From Mycobacterium paragordonae (GTDB lineage Bacteria > Actinomycetota > Actinomycetes > Mycobacteriales > Mycobacteriaceae), in assembly GCF_003614435.1 (NCBI RefSeq), contig NZ_CP025546.1, forward strand, positions 992,001 to 1,056,000: a DNA stretch of 64,000 nt, read 5' to 3'. Position 1 is the first letter of the stretch, and the number at the start of each line of letters is the position of its first letter. The translations under genes were made by a program, and so were the position numbers. Of this stretch, positions 41,071 to 49,776 are shown one piece after another. The notes under the pieces are model-generated. The model saw only the letters and a list, made by a program, of their open reading frames with translations, was not told where the DNA came from and ran no database searches.

Positions 41071-42726
41071 CTACCGAGGGTTGTTCGGGGGCCGGAAGAT
41101 CTTCGGGCGCACTGGCCCGGTGGTTTCGCTGGACCGGAAGATCCGCGGCGCGGGACCCGGCGCGGACAGCACCGACGTCGGGGCGTCGTGCTCGGTCCGG
41201 GGGGCGCCGAACCGCGTCGTACTGGCTTCCGACGGCCGCGGGGGAGCGCCGGGACGGGTCGGGATCGGGGCCGGGGGCCGCGTCCTGGCGACTGGACGCT
41301 GCTGAACCGGCCGACGCCGGCGCCGCGGCTTACGGATCTGGCCCGCGACGATGACGGCCGCGAGGATGAACAGCGCCAGACCGGACAGCGTCACGTCGAA
41401 GGTGCTGGTGATCTGCTGGGCGAGGTCGTTGCCGTAGACCGGGCTGACCGACGCCGCCTGCTCGAAGCGCGGCGCCAGCACGACGCCCAGGATGATCCGG
41501 GACACCGCGAGAGTGAACACCAGCCCGGCGAGCCACGTGATCAGCCGCGACCGCAATGCCCCGGACGCCAGTTTGACGCGTAGCCACAGCGCCAGCACCG
41601 CGGTCAATACGTCGAAGGCGGCCAGCGTGAGGGAGTTGTACGGGAACGAGGGGTAGTTCAGCATCACCGCGACCAGCAGATCGGTGATCCGCATCAGCGC
41701 CGAACCGAAGCACCAGACGACGATCAGCGTCAGGCCCTTGCGGATCGCGTTGCGCCACACCTCCCGGTCCCGGTACACCTCCGGGCCGCTGAACAGAGTC
41801 AGCGGCACGAACAGAGCCGCGGCCGCCGCCCAGGCGAGGTAGCCCTCGTAGCCGACGCCCGCCGTCGAGGTGTTCTGCTCGATGCCGTGGAAAGCGTCGA
41901 TCTCGCGGCCGGCCGGAAGAGCCCACACCAGCATCCCGGCCAGCAGCGACGAGACGCCCAGGGCGAAGATGGCGAATCGGGACGCCGGGGTGTTGCGCAG
42001 GATCCAGCGCGAGGCCACCAGCACCGCCGTCAGCGCGACCACGCCGTACACCACCGCGCTGAGAATGACCGTGGTGTTGCGGGTGCCGAACGCCTCCGAG
42101 CCGCCGGCGTTCTGCAGCGCATAACGCACCCGCCAGCACAGGTTGAATCCGGCGCTCAGGGAAGCGCCGAACATCGAGACGTAGCCGAGCAGCCGGGCGC
42201 CGCGCAACCACCGTTCGTAGCGTTGCTCTTCGGTGGTGGGGCTGGTGAGCGTGGGCTGCGCCGCCAGCAGCGCTCCGGCGGCACCCAGCCATCCGCCCGG
42301 TCCGACGCCACCCGGCACGTGCACGGTGCCACCCGAGAGGATCGATTCGAAGACGTCGTAGCCGACGAAACCGGCGATCAGCACCAGGTAGGGAATGTTG
42401 AGGATGAGCCGGAGCCGCGCGCCCGAACCCGCGTCAGATGCGCGGCGTGCCACCACCAGCGACAGCAGGGACAGCACCGTCACCAGCGCGAGCAGTCCCC
42501 ACCACACCAAGCTGCTGTCGGGGATTCCCAGGCCGAAGTACAGATTCCACGGGAACGCCAGGGCCAGCAACAGCAGGAGCAAGGCGGCGATGTCGCGGAA
42601 GAGGTTGCGTCGCTGGGTGAGGGAACCGGGAGGTCGGGGGCCGGGGCCGGGACGATTGGCGCTCGGCGGAGCTTGCCGGGCGCCCACGATCGGGCCCGTC
42701 GGCGTGTCGTCGGTGTTCAGGCTCAC
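41071..42726 (-). CDS. Polytopic membrane protein with Pro-rich tails (Rv0537c family)
   Basis: A 551-residue integral membrane protein with about ten to twelve hydrophobic helices between residues 45 and 450. A Pro-rich N-terminus precedes them and a long basic, Pro/Arg-rich cytoplasmic tail follows (RKPRRRRRPVQQR, then a low-complexity end with repeated GAP and IFR motifs). I start it at GTG 42726, behind a G-rich ribosome-binding site; the frame is open further to 42897 but that part reads like non-coding DNA. Function unknown. It faces the divergent repeat-rich membrane protein gene across 323 bases and converges on galE3. Confidence 0.68.
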   Translation of the reverse strand: MSLNTDDTPTGPIVGARQAPPSANRPGPGPRPPGSLTQRRNLFRDIAALLLLLLALAFPWNLYFGLGIPDSSLVWWGLLALVTVLSLLSLVVARRASDAGSGARLRLILNIPYLVLIAGFVGYDVFESILSGGTVHVPGGVGPGGWLGAAGALLAAQPTLTSPTTEEQRYERWLRGARLLGYVSMFGASLSAGFNLCWRVRYALQNAGGSEAFGTRNTTVILSAVVYGVVALTAVLVASRWILRNTPASRFAIFALGVSSLLAGMLVWALPAGREIDAFHGIEQNTSTAGVGYEGYLAWAAAAALFVPLTLFSGPEVYRDREVWRNAIRKGLTLIVVWCFGSALMRITDLLVAVMLNYPSFPYNSLTLAAFDVLTAVLALWLRVKLASGALRSRLITWLAGLVFTLAVSRIILGVVLAPRFEQAASVSPVYGNDLAQQITSTFDVTLSGLALFILAAVIVAGQIRKPRRRRRPVQQRPVARTRPPAPIPTRPGAPPRPSEASTTRFGAPRTEHDAPTSVLSAPGPAPRIFRSSETTGPVRPKIFRPPNNPR

Positions 42727-43049
42727 GATGCCCCCCAGGGATCGAGGTCGGGTACTGCCGGGGCAGGTTCGGTAGTGTCGCAAGGGAACCCCCTGCCAGG
42801 CCCACTGCGTTGTTCCCTTGCGAACATATTCTCCATTCGGATGTGGGGCAGTGGCTGTGAACAGGTTATGAAGGTGGACGGGATCGTTGGTGAGCATCCC
42901 TAGGGGGTGGGAATCCGATTACGCTGCGCTCATGGGGCTTGCCTCCAAGATTTCTCCAAGCCCGAATAACGAATATTGCCGACGGTACAAAGTGTAGTGA
43001 CGCCGGGACATAGCTGGTTCTGGGGTAGCCGGCCGAAGGGGAGCCTTAA
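42727..43049. other. 323-bp divergent intergenic region with two inverted repeats
   Basis: Lies between the outward-facing membrane-protein genes at 42726 and 43050. It is AT-richer than its flanks. An 11-bp perfect inverted repeat (42779-42789 with 42812-42822) and a 7-bp one (42935-42941 with 42957-42963) followed by an AATAACGAATATT stretch look like operator or hairpin material. I see no gene and no consensus promoter I can assign. Confidence 0.5.
42779..42822. repeat. Inverted repeat upstream of Rv0537c-like gene
   Basis: CGCAAGGGAAC at 42779-42789 is matched exactly by its reverse complement at 42812-42822, 22 bases apart; similarity extends a few bases outward with one gap. Candidate regulator site or mRNA hairpin in the leader of the leftward membrane-protein gene. 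Confidence 0.55.
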
Positions 43050-45272
43050 ATGGATGTCGTGTTGGGGGTGGCCGTCACCGGCCAGGTCGCACGCCTGGCT
43101 CTGGTTGAGGCGTCCGCTCGCGGTAACCAGACACTTGACCAGTCCACGGTCGAGCTGTCGGGGGACCCGGTCGCGGACCTGACCGAAACCGTGGTCGGCA
43201 CCAATCGTCTGCTGGCCGACGAAGGCCACCGGCTGGTGGCCACCCGCCTGGTCTGGTCGGACCCTTACCGTGCCGACCAACTGCGCCAGGCGCTGGACTA
43301 TGCCCGCGTTCCCAACGTGCAGGTGGTTTCGGAGTCGAAAGCGGCCGGCGCGCTGCTGGGGCCCGGGCGGGGCGCTGCGGCGGTGCTGCTGATCGGCAAC
43401 GAAACGGCGAGCCTGGCGGTGTCGGGGGATCCGGACGCGCCGCCGACGATCCTGGCGTCGACCCCGGTGGAGAACGATCCGGGGGCAACGTTCGACACCT
43501 TGATGTCCCAGATTCCCGGTCAGGCCGGCAGCCCCAACGACGTCCTCGTGGTAGGCAGCTCGGCCGAGCAGACCGCGATGTTCGCCGACCACCTGCAGTC
43601 CGCCTCGACCATGGGCGTGCAGATCCCGCCGGACGCCAACTTCGCGCTGGCGCAGGGCGCTGCGGCCGACGCGACGATGGCGGCCCCGGTGATCCCTGCC
43701 GACGGGGCGGCGGGCGTTGCCGGTTCGTCGCTCGATGCTCCGATGGGGCACCAGGGATTCGCCGGCGGAGGGCCCGGTGGCGCCCCCACGTCGTCCCCGG
43801 ATGCGTCGGGGTTGTCGGCCGGTGGGCCGGGTGGCACACCCACGTCGTCCCCGGATGCGTCGGGTCTGTCGGCCGGTGGTCCCGGTGGTGGTCCCACGTC
43901 GTCCCCGGACGCCTCGGGGTGGGCCGCGACGATGGCGCAACCCTCTTTATCCGGCAGTGGACCGGGCGGCGGTCCCTCGTCGTCCCCGGACGCGCCGGGT
44001 CTGTCGGCCGGCGGTCCCGGTGGTGGCCCTACCTCGTCTCCGGACGCATCGGGGCTGGGTGCGACGATGGCGCACCCGGGCCTGGCCAATCAGGCACATG
44101 GTCACCAGGGGTTTGCCGGCGACGCGACGATGGCCGCCCCGACCGCTTCCCCGGACGCCACCATGGCGGCGCAGATACCGGGCGACGCGACCGCCCATGT
44201 CTCGTCGCCGGACGCGGGACAACCCGGCGGCGGGGACGAACAGCTGGCGTATTCGCAGGCCAGTGAATACGACATTCTTCCGGTCGACACCGACGGCCTC
44301 AGTGATTACGGCGATGAATACGACGAATACGACGAATTCGATGACGGATTCGACGAGGACGACCCCGAAGCGGGCGGCGGAAAGCCGCACAATCTCAAGC
44401 GGTTGCTGATCAGCAACGCGGTGATGGGGTTTGCTGTCCTCGGGTTCGCGTCGCTGGCCGTCGCGGTGGCGGTCACCGTCCGCCCGACCGCGTCCACGCT
44501 GCCCGTCGAAGGCCACCAGAACGCGCAGCCGGGCAAGTTCATGCCGCTGTTGCCGACCGAGCAGCAAGCACCCGTTCCGCCGCCGCCGCCCGACCTGCCC
44601 ACCGCGGGCTTCCAGGGCGGCAGCATCCCCGCCGTGCAGAACATTCCCCGTCAGGTGCCGGCCGCTCCCGTCCCCGCTCCCGAGCCGGTCGCCCCGGTTC
44701 CGGTTCCGGTGCCGGCGCCCGTGCCGATCTTCATTCCGCCGTACCCGGGCTGGCAGCCGGGCATGCCGACCTGGCCGATCGTGACGCCGCCGACCACCCC
44801 GCCGACGACGGAGTACACGACCCCGCCGACCACACCACCCACCACACCGCCGACGACACCACCCACCACGCCGCCGACCACACCGCCGACGACGCCGCCC
44901 ACCACTCCGCCGACGACACCACCGACCACGCCGCCGACGACTGCTGCGACGACGCCGCCGACGACCGCGGCGGTGACCACTCCGCCTACGACGTACGCGC
45001 CGCAGCCGACTACCGCGGCTCCCGCGCCCACCACCTACGCGCCGCAACCCACCACTGCGGCCCCGCAGCCGACGCAGGCACCGCAGCCGACGTATGCGCC
45101 GCAGCCGACGCAGGCGCCACAGCCGACGCAGGCGCCGCAGCCCAGGACTCAGGCACCGCAAACCCAGGCGCCGCAGACCGTCGCCCCGAAGCCGCCGACC
45201 CAGCAGGCGCCCAAGCCGCCGTCCGGCGGAAGCGGCGGCAGCGGGGGCAGCGGCGGCAGCGGTCCCCGGTGA
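43050..45272 (+). CDS. Large membrane protein with Gly/Ser/Pro and PPTT repeats (Rv0538 family)
   Basis: A 740-residue protein in clear blocks. Residues 1-205 are a conserved globular domain that begins VVLGVAVTGQVARLALVE and looks actin/hexokinase-like (mycobacterial DUF7159). 238-345 hold five Gly/Pro/Ser/Asp-rich repeats; 414-448 are strongly acidic. One membrane helix sits at about 453-478. 510-730 are an extracytoplasmic Pro/Thr/Gln-rich stalk with PPTT repeats from 579. The end is GGSG repeats. The Thr-rich stalk suits O-mannosylation. ATG 43050 has GGGGAG 7 bases upstream. Rv0538 in M. tuberculosis is shorter (548), so the repeats are expanded here. Function unknown. Confidence 0.8.
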   Translation: MDVVLGVAVTGQVARLALVEASARGNQTLDQSTVELSGDPVADLTETVVGTNRLLADEGHRLVATRLVWSDPYRADQLRQALDYARVPNVQVVSESKAAGALLGPGRGAAAVLLIGNETASLAVSGDPDAPPTILASTPVENDPGATFDTLMSQIPGQAGSPNDVLVVGSSAEQTAMFADHLQSASTMGVQIPPDANFALAQGAAADATMAAPVIPADGAAGVAGSSLDAPMGHQGFAGGGPGGAPTSSPDASGLSAGGPGGTPTSSPDASGLSAGGPGGGPTSSPDASGWAATMAQPSLSGSGPGGGPSSSPDAPGLSAGGPGGGPTSSPDASGLGATMAHPGLANQAHGHQGFAGDATMAAPTASPDATMAAQIPGDATAHVSSPDAGQPGGGDEQLAYSQASEYDILPVDTDGLSDYGDEYDEYDEFDDGFDEDDPEAGGGKPHNLKRLLISNAVMGFAVLGFASLAVAVAVTVRPTASTLPVEGHQNAQPGKFMPLLPTEQQAPVPPPPPDLPTAGFQGGSIPAVQNIPRQVPAAPVPAPEPVAPVPVPVPAPVPIFIPPYPGWQPGMPTWPIVTPPTTPPTTEYTTPPTTPPTTPPTTPPTTPPTTPPTTPPTTPPTTPPTTPPTTAATTPPTTAAVTTPPTTYAPQPTTAAPAPTTYAPQPTTAAPQPTQAPQPTYAPQPTQAPQPTQAPQPRTQAPQTQAPQTVAPKPPTQQAPKPPSGGSGGSGGSGGSGPR
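43764..44085 (+). repeat. Tandem coding repeats, about five units of 18-26 residues
   Basis: Within the large membrane protein, units of the form GGPGGxPTSSPDASGLSA recur five times with small changes (Ala, Thr or Gly at x), the third and fifth extended by an ATMA-type segment. The DNA of successive units is nearly identical, indicating recent duplication. Confidence 0.8.
44783..45000 (+). repeat. PPTT-encoding tandem repeat
   Basis: DNA built of repeated ACGCCGCCGACC-like 12-base units coding Pro-Pro-Thr-Thr about a dozen times in the extracytoplasmic stalk, passing into Thr/Ala and Pro/Gln repeats. Copy number is likely to vary between strains. Confidence 0.82.
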
Positions 45273-45299
45273 GCTGACCTCGCGGCGTCAGGGTTCTCC

Positions 45300-45950
45300 A
45301 TGTCCGAGGTGACCGTCGTGCTGCCCTGTCTCAACGAGGAAGAGTCGTTGCCGGGCGTGCTCGCCGCCATCCCGCCCGGTTACCAGGCGCTCGTGGTCGA
45401 CAACAACAGCACCGACGGCACCGCCGCGGTGGCGGCCCGCCACGGTGCCCGGGTGGTGGCCGAGTCCAGGCCGGGATACGGCGCGGCGGTGCACGCGGGT
45501 GTGGTCGCCGCGACCACGCCGATCGTGGCGGTGATCGATGCCGACGGCTCGATGGACCCCGGCGACCTGCCCAGACTGGTCGCCGAGCTGGAGCGCGGCG
45601 CCGACATGGTGACCGGACGGCGACGCCCGGTCGCCGGCCTGCACTGGCCGTGGGTGGCCCGGGTGGGCACCGTCGTGATGAGCTGGCGGCTTCGTACCCG
45701 GCACCGGTTACCGGTCCACGACATCGCGCCCATGCGGGTGGCCCGGCGCGAGGCGCTGCTCGATCTGGGCGTCGCGGACCGACGATCGGGCTATCCGCTG
45801 GAACTGCTGGTTCGCGCCGCCGCAGCGGGCTGGCGGGTAGTCGAACTCGATATCAGCTACGGCCCACGGACCGGCGGCAAATCCAAGGTCAGCGGATCGC
45901 TGCGGGGCAGCGTCACCGCCATTCTGGACTTCTGGAAGGTGATCTCGTGA
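45300..45950 (+). CDS. Family-2 glycosyltransferase, polyprenyl-phosphate-sugar synthase-like (Rv0539)
   Basis: A 216-residue GT-A glycosyltransferase: VVLPCLNEEESL at the N-terminus, the metal-binding DADGS, then the GRR and late KSKVSGS segments typical of dolichol/polyprenyl-phosphate sugar synthases. There is no membrane helix. It probably moves a sugar from a nucleotide carrier to polyprenyl phosphate or a similar lipid. ATG 45300, 27 bases after the large repeat-rich protein; the next gene overlaps its stop, so they are coupled. Confidence 0.82.
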   Translation: MSEVTVVLPCLNEEESLPGVLAAIPPGYQALVVDNNSTDGTAAVAARHGARVVAESRPGYGAAVHAGVVAATTPIVAVIDADGSMDPGDLPRLVAELERGADMVTGRRRPVAGLHWPWVARVGTVVMSWRLRTRHRLPVHDIAPMRVARREALLDLGVADRRSGYPLELLVRAAAAGWRVVELDISYGPRTGGKSKVSGSLRGSVTAILDFWKVIS

Positions 45951-46615
45951 CGTTGCCGGTCACGCTGCTGGTGGTGGCCAAAGCGCCCGAGCCCGGGCTG
46001 GCCAAGACCCGGCTGGCCGCGACGGTCGGAAACCGCGTTGCCGCCGAGATCGCCGCCGCCGCGCTGCTCGACACGCTGGATGCGGTGGCCGCGGCCCCGG
46101 TTGCCGCACGCGTGATCGCCCTGACCGGAAACCTGGACAACGCCGCCGGCGCGGCTGAGATCCGGGAACTGCTCGGCGCGTTCACCGTCGTCGAACAGCG
46201 CGGCGACGACTTCGCCGACCGCCTGGCCAACGCGCACGCCGACGCGGCGAGCGCGGGCTACCCGGTGCTGCAGATCGGGATGGACACGCCGCAAGTCACC
46301 GTCGAACTGCTGTCCGTCTGCGCGCGCCGGTTGCTGGAGACCCCGGCCGTGCTCGGAATGGCGCAGGACGGTGGCTGGTGGATTCTGGGAGTACGTGATC
46401 CGGCCGACGCTCAGTGCCTGCGCGGCGTCCCGATGTCGCAGTCCGACACCGGCGATCTGACGCGTAAAGCGTTGCAGGACAATGGTCTTGATGTTGCTCT
46501 GGTGCAAGAGCTGGCCGACATCGACGTCATCGCCGATGTCGCGGGGGTGCGTCAGGCATGCGGGCACACCAGTCGCTTCGCCCGGGCCACCGCAGGCGTC
46601 GCTACCAGTTCGTAA
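45947..46615 (+). CDS. DUF2064 / TIGR04282-type nucleotidyl-glycosyltransferase-like protein (Rv0540)
   Basis: A 222-residue GT-A-like protein. It starts TLLVVAKAPEPGLAKTRL, the usual opening of this family, resembling nucleotidyltransferases, and has LQIGMDTPQV (in place of a DxD) and AQDGGWWILG. Function is unknown; the constant pairing with the family-2 transferase before it suggests one sugar-transfer pathway. GTG 45947 overlaps the previous stop; the end overlaps the convergent membrane-protein gene by 14 bases. Confidence 0.78.
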   Translation: MTLPVTLLVVAKAPEPGLAKTRLAATVGNRVAAEIAAAALLDTLDAVAAAPVAARVIALTGNLDNAAGAAEIRELLGAFTVVEQRGDDFADRLANAHADAASAGYPVLQIGMDTPQVTVELLSVCARRLLETPAVLGMAQDGGWWILGVRDPADAQCLRGVPMSQSDTGDLTRKALQDNGLDVALVQELADIDVIADVAGVRQACGHTSRFARATAGVATSS

Positions 46616-47954
46616 AGATCACGCTGTTCAGCAGCAGCGCCCCGGCGGCGTTGACCGCCAGCCACACCCGGTGCGAGCGCACCGGAAGCAACGCCGGCGC
46701 CGCCGTGAGCCACACGGTGAACGGCAGCCAGATCCGCTCGGTCTCGGCCTTGCTCAGCATGCTCAGGTCGGCGCAGACGATCGCGGCCAGGGCGGCCAGC
46801 AGCAACAGGTGCAGGCCGCTGCGCCGGCGGATGGCGGCGCGGTCGAAGACCCGGCTGATGCCCGCTACCGAACCGAACCCGATCGAGCACACCACACACG
46901 CCAGGTTGGCCCAGCTCCAGTACTGGAAGGGCCGGTCCTTGGCGATGCCCTGCCAATAGCGTTGCTGCACCAGGTCATAGCCGTCGAACCAGTAGAACCC
47001 CGCGACCGCGAACGTCGCCGCCACCGCCACCGCTGCCAGCACGGCCGGACCGAGTGCTCGCAACACCGCCCGCCAGTCGGCGGCCGAGATGAGGACGGCC
47101 AACGCCGGCAGCCCGATCAGCACCAGGCCGTAACTCAGAAAGACGCCCCAGCCCAGCACCAGCCCCGCGCCCGCACCGGCCAGCGCCGGGAACCGGACAC
47201 CGCCGTGTACCGCCACCGCCAGCAGCGCGATGCCCCAGGCCGCCACGCCGGCGAAATAACCGTCGGCCGACACCGCGACCCAGATCGCCGTGGGTGCCAC
47301 CGCGACGAACGGGGCCGCCCGGCGCGCCATCTCCTCGCCGGCCAGCGCGCGGACGGCGACCAGCACGGCCGCGGCCGCGCTGGAACCCATCAGCAGGCAC
47401 CACAGTCCGGCCCAGGCGCCGCCGTGCAGGCCGATCCGGTCCAGCCACACGAACGTCAGCAGTGCGCCCGGTGGATGGCCGGACACGTGGGTAGTCCATG
47501 AGTGCGGCTGGAAGTCGACGATCCGGCTCGCGAAGGTGCGCAGCGTCGCCGGGATGTCGGTGATGCCGGGCACCTCATACAGGTATTCGTCGCGGGTAGT
47601 CAGCCGGCCCGCGAAGCCGCGCTGCCAACCGTCGATCAGCGCCAGCGACAACGCCCACGCGGCCGACGTGGCCCAGCTGCCCAGCAGCAGCGTCCGCCAG
47701 GAAAGTCGTTGCGCCACAGCGGGACCCCACAACACCGCGGCCGCCGCGATGACGATCGCCGCCGCGGTGCCCCAGCTGAAGTGGATGTCCCAGTAGCCGA
47801 AGATCGGAGCGGCGCCGGCGCGCATGGCGAACCGCTCCAGCCCGATGTCCGACCGCGGCTTGACGCCGACGTTCATCCGCGGCAGCACGAACGCCGCAGC
47901 CACCAGCACGGCCGCGGTCGCCACCGCCAAGGTTTCCCGGCGCGCGATCTTCAC
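46602..47954 (-). CDS. Polytopic membrane protein, possible GT-C glycosyltransferase (Rv0541c)
   Basis: A 450-residue membrane protein with about eleven hydrophobic helices. An extracytoplasmic first loop (RSDIGLERFAMR) and the HVSGHPPGALL segment resemble GT-C enzymes, which take sugars from polyprenyl-phosphate donors; a neighbouring gene may make such donors. The acidic catalytic residue cannot be fixed by eye. GTG 47954 is the start. Length matches Rv0541c (449). Function is inferred only. Confidence 0.68.
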   Translation of the reverse strand: MKIARRETLAVATAAVLVAAAFVLPRMNVGVKPRSDIGLERFAMRAGAAPIFGYWDIHFSWGTAAAIVIAAAAVLWGPAVAQRLSWRTLLLGSWATSAAWALSLALIDGWQRGFAGRLTTRDEYLYEVPGITDIPATLRTFASRIVDFQPHSWTTHVSGHPPGALLTFVWLDRIGLHGGAWAGLWCLLMGSSAAAAVLVAVRALAGEEMARRAAPFVAVAPTAIWVAVSADGYFAGVAAWGIALLAVAVHGGVRFPALAGAGAGLVLGWGVFLSYGLVLIGLPALAVLISAADWRAVLRALGPAVLAAVAVAATFAVAGFYWFDGYDLVQQRYWQGIAKDRPFQYWSWANLACVVCSIGFGSVAGISRVFDRAAIRRRSGLHLLLLAALAAIVCADLSMLSKAETERIWLPFTVWLTAAPALLPVRSHRVWLAVNAAGALLLNSVIFTNW

Positions 47955-47981
47955 ATCAGCAGCCTATTGAAAGGAAGCAGC

Positions 47982-49073
47982 CTATTGACCGAACTGCTGT
48001 GCCAACGCCCGGCGGTCGACCTTGCCGATGCCGCGGCGCGGCAGCTCGGAGACCACATGCAACTCCCGGGGCGCGGCGGTGGCGTCCAGGGTGCGCGCGA
48101 TATGGGACCGCAGCTCCTGCAGGGTCGGCGCCGCGGATCCGGCATGCAGCACCACCGCGGCAACCACCCGCTGGCCCAGCCGTACGTCGGAAACCCCGAA
48201 AACCGCACAGTCCGCCACGGCGGGATGGGTGAACAGCGCCGCCTCGACGGGACCCGGGAACACCGTCAGGCCGCCGGTGCTGATCGCGTCGTCGACGCGG
48301 CCCAGCACCGTCAGGACGCCCGAATCATCAACGGCGCCAAGATCATCGGTGAGAAACCAGCCATCTTCGAACGGATCCGGATCGACCGGGTTGCGATAGC
48401 CCTTGGCCAGGGTTGCGCCACCGAGCGCGATGCGGCCGCCGTCGCGGATCCGCAGTTGAACTCCGTCCAGCGGAACGCCGTCGTAGACGCAGCCCCCCGC
48501 GGTCTCGCTCATTCCGTAGGTGCGTACCACCGTGACACCGGCGGCGGCCGCGGCCTCGAGCACCGGTCGTGGCGCGGGCCCGCCGCCCAGCAGGACGGCG
48601 TCCAGCTCGGCGAGTGCGGCCGTGGCAGCGGGATCGGTCAGCGCCTTGGCCAGCTGGGCGGCGACCAGTGACGTGTACCGCCGCCCGGAGCCCAAACGGT
48701 CTATCGCGCTGGGCAATTCACCGATATCGAAGCCGGCCGAGACATCCAGCTCGACCGGTTCCGACCCCGCCAGCAGACTGCGGATCAGCACCTGCAGCCC
48801 GGCGATGTGGTAGGGCGGTATGGCCAGCAGCCAGCGCCCCGGTCCGCCGAGATGCTGGTGGGTGGCCGTCGCGCTCGCCCGCAGCGCGGCGGCGGTCAGC
48901 AACGCGCCCTTGGGAGCGCCGGTGGTTCCCGACGTCGTCACCACCAGGGCGACGTCGTCGTCGATCTCTTCACCGACGCGCAGGCCGCGCACCGTGGCGT
49001 CGATGTCGTGTGCCGGCGCGGCCACCAGCGCTGAGTCCGCGCCGTCGAGCACCCGGCCCAGGGCGGGTAGCAA
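47982..49073 (-). CDS. menE: O-succinylbenzoate-CoA ligase
   Basis: An acyl-adenylate-forming enzyme that activates o-succinylbenzoate to its CoA ester for menaquinone. The P-loop TTSGTTGAPKG, the YGMSETAGG motif, the GRVDD hinge and C-terminal GIGKVDR with the catalytic Lys are all present. A TTG start at 49073 gives 363 residues, close to the M. tuberculosis enzyme. Family-like sequence (AVLRALGVAPGS) continues 17 codons upstream with no ATG, GTG or TTG; an ATA at 49124 there overlaps the stop of the upstream gene (ATAG). The true start is therefore uncertain. Confidence 0.88.
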   Translation of the reverse strand: MLPALGRVLDGADSALVAAPAHDIDATVRGLRVGEEIDDDVALVVTTSGTTGAPKGALLTAAALRASATATHQHLGGPGRWLLAIPPYHIAGLQVLIRSLLAGSEPVELDVSAGFDIGELPSAIDRLGSGRRYTSLVAAQLAKALTDPAATAALAELDAVLLGGGPAPRPVLEAAAAAGVTVVRTYGMSETAGGCVYDGVPLDGVQLRIRDGGRIALGGATLAKGYRNPVDPDPFEDGWFLTDDLGAVDDSGVLTVLGRVDDAISTGGLTVFPGPVEAALFTHPAVADCAVFGVSDVRLGQRVVAAVVLHAGSAAPTLQELRSHIARTLDATAAPRELHVVSELPRRGIGKVDRRALAQQFGQ

Positions 49074-49120
49074 CTGCCGGGTCGCCGAGCCCGGTGCGAC
49101 ACCCAGTGCCCGCAGGACGG

Positions 49121-49429
49121 CTATGCGTGGTCTCCGTTGTCGCGCGCGTCATCGAGGGGCCAGCCCTGGGCGGCGAGTCGCTTGCGGACGCGCTCGACGT
49201 CATCGGGCGACGGCAGTTCGTCGGTGAGTTGCGTTATCGCGACGCCGATGTCGATCTTGTCGATGTTGAGTTCGCCGCGCTGCATCAATTCGTTGGCCAC
49301 CGTGACGATCTCGTCGTTGGTCAGGCGGCGGGCCAGCAACGCCAGCACGGCAAAGGAATCCGTCGGCGGAATGCCGTCCGGATATCCCGCGCGCAGCCAC
49401 GAGACGATCGAACTGAGAAAACGGTTCAT
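49121..49429 (-). CDS. DUF3349 small helical protein (Rv0543c)
   Basis: A 102-residue soluble protein with an all-helical pattern and the acidic LTDELPSPDDVERVRKRL segment of the DUF3349 family; a structure exists for the M. tuberculosis homologue but no function. Its stop overlaps or abuts menE, so the two are probably cotranscribed. ATG start. Confidence 0.78.
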   Translation of the reverse strand: MNRFLSSIVSWLRAGYPDGIPPTDSFAVLALLARRLTNDEIVTVANELMQRGELNIDKIDIGVAITQLTDELPSPDDVERVRKRLAAQGWPLDDARDNGDHA

Positions 49430-49488
49430 TGTGCGATCAACTTACCCCCCGGGCCAGCGCCGAAACGCGGTTGACGAGGAACTCCGCG

Positions 49489-49776
49489 TTACGGTTTCGC
49501 GCCCAGGAACGGGTAGTGGGTGTGGTGGGCGATGAAGTCTCTGGCGATGTAGAGCACGCCCAGGACGACCACCACGAGAACCACGGCATAGATGAGCCAG
49601 GCGATGCCGGTCAGCAGCGGGCGAGGTCTCCCGGCGATACCGCTCGAGTTGAGAGTGCCGCCGCCGGCGGCCTGAAGCCGCACGCCCAGGGCGAACAAGC
49701 CCGGTAGCGCCGCGCCGGCCAGCAGGCTGAAGAGCAGGATCTTCAGCGTGGCTTCGTAGTTGAACCAGCCGTTCAT
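49489..49776 (-). CDS. Small two-helix membrane protein (Rv0544c family)
   Basis: A 95-residue protein with hydrophobic helices at about 11-31 and 51-75. ATG 49776 overlaps the pitA stop as ATGA; a much longer open frame through pitA is a shadow. The coupling to pitA suggests a partner of the phosphate transporter, unproven. Confidence 0.72.
   Translation of the reverse strand: MNGWFNYEATLKILLFSLLAGAALPGLFALGVRLQAAGGGTLNSSGIAGRPRPLLTGIAWLIYAVVLVVVVLGVLYIARDFIAHHTHYPFLGAKP

Noticed and set aside
44783..45230. Regular repeats as a possible CRISPR array
   Set aside because: The repeats are in-frame PPTT/PTQAP codons without unique spacers and sit in a long coding sequence.
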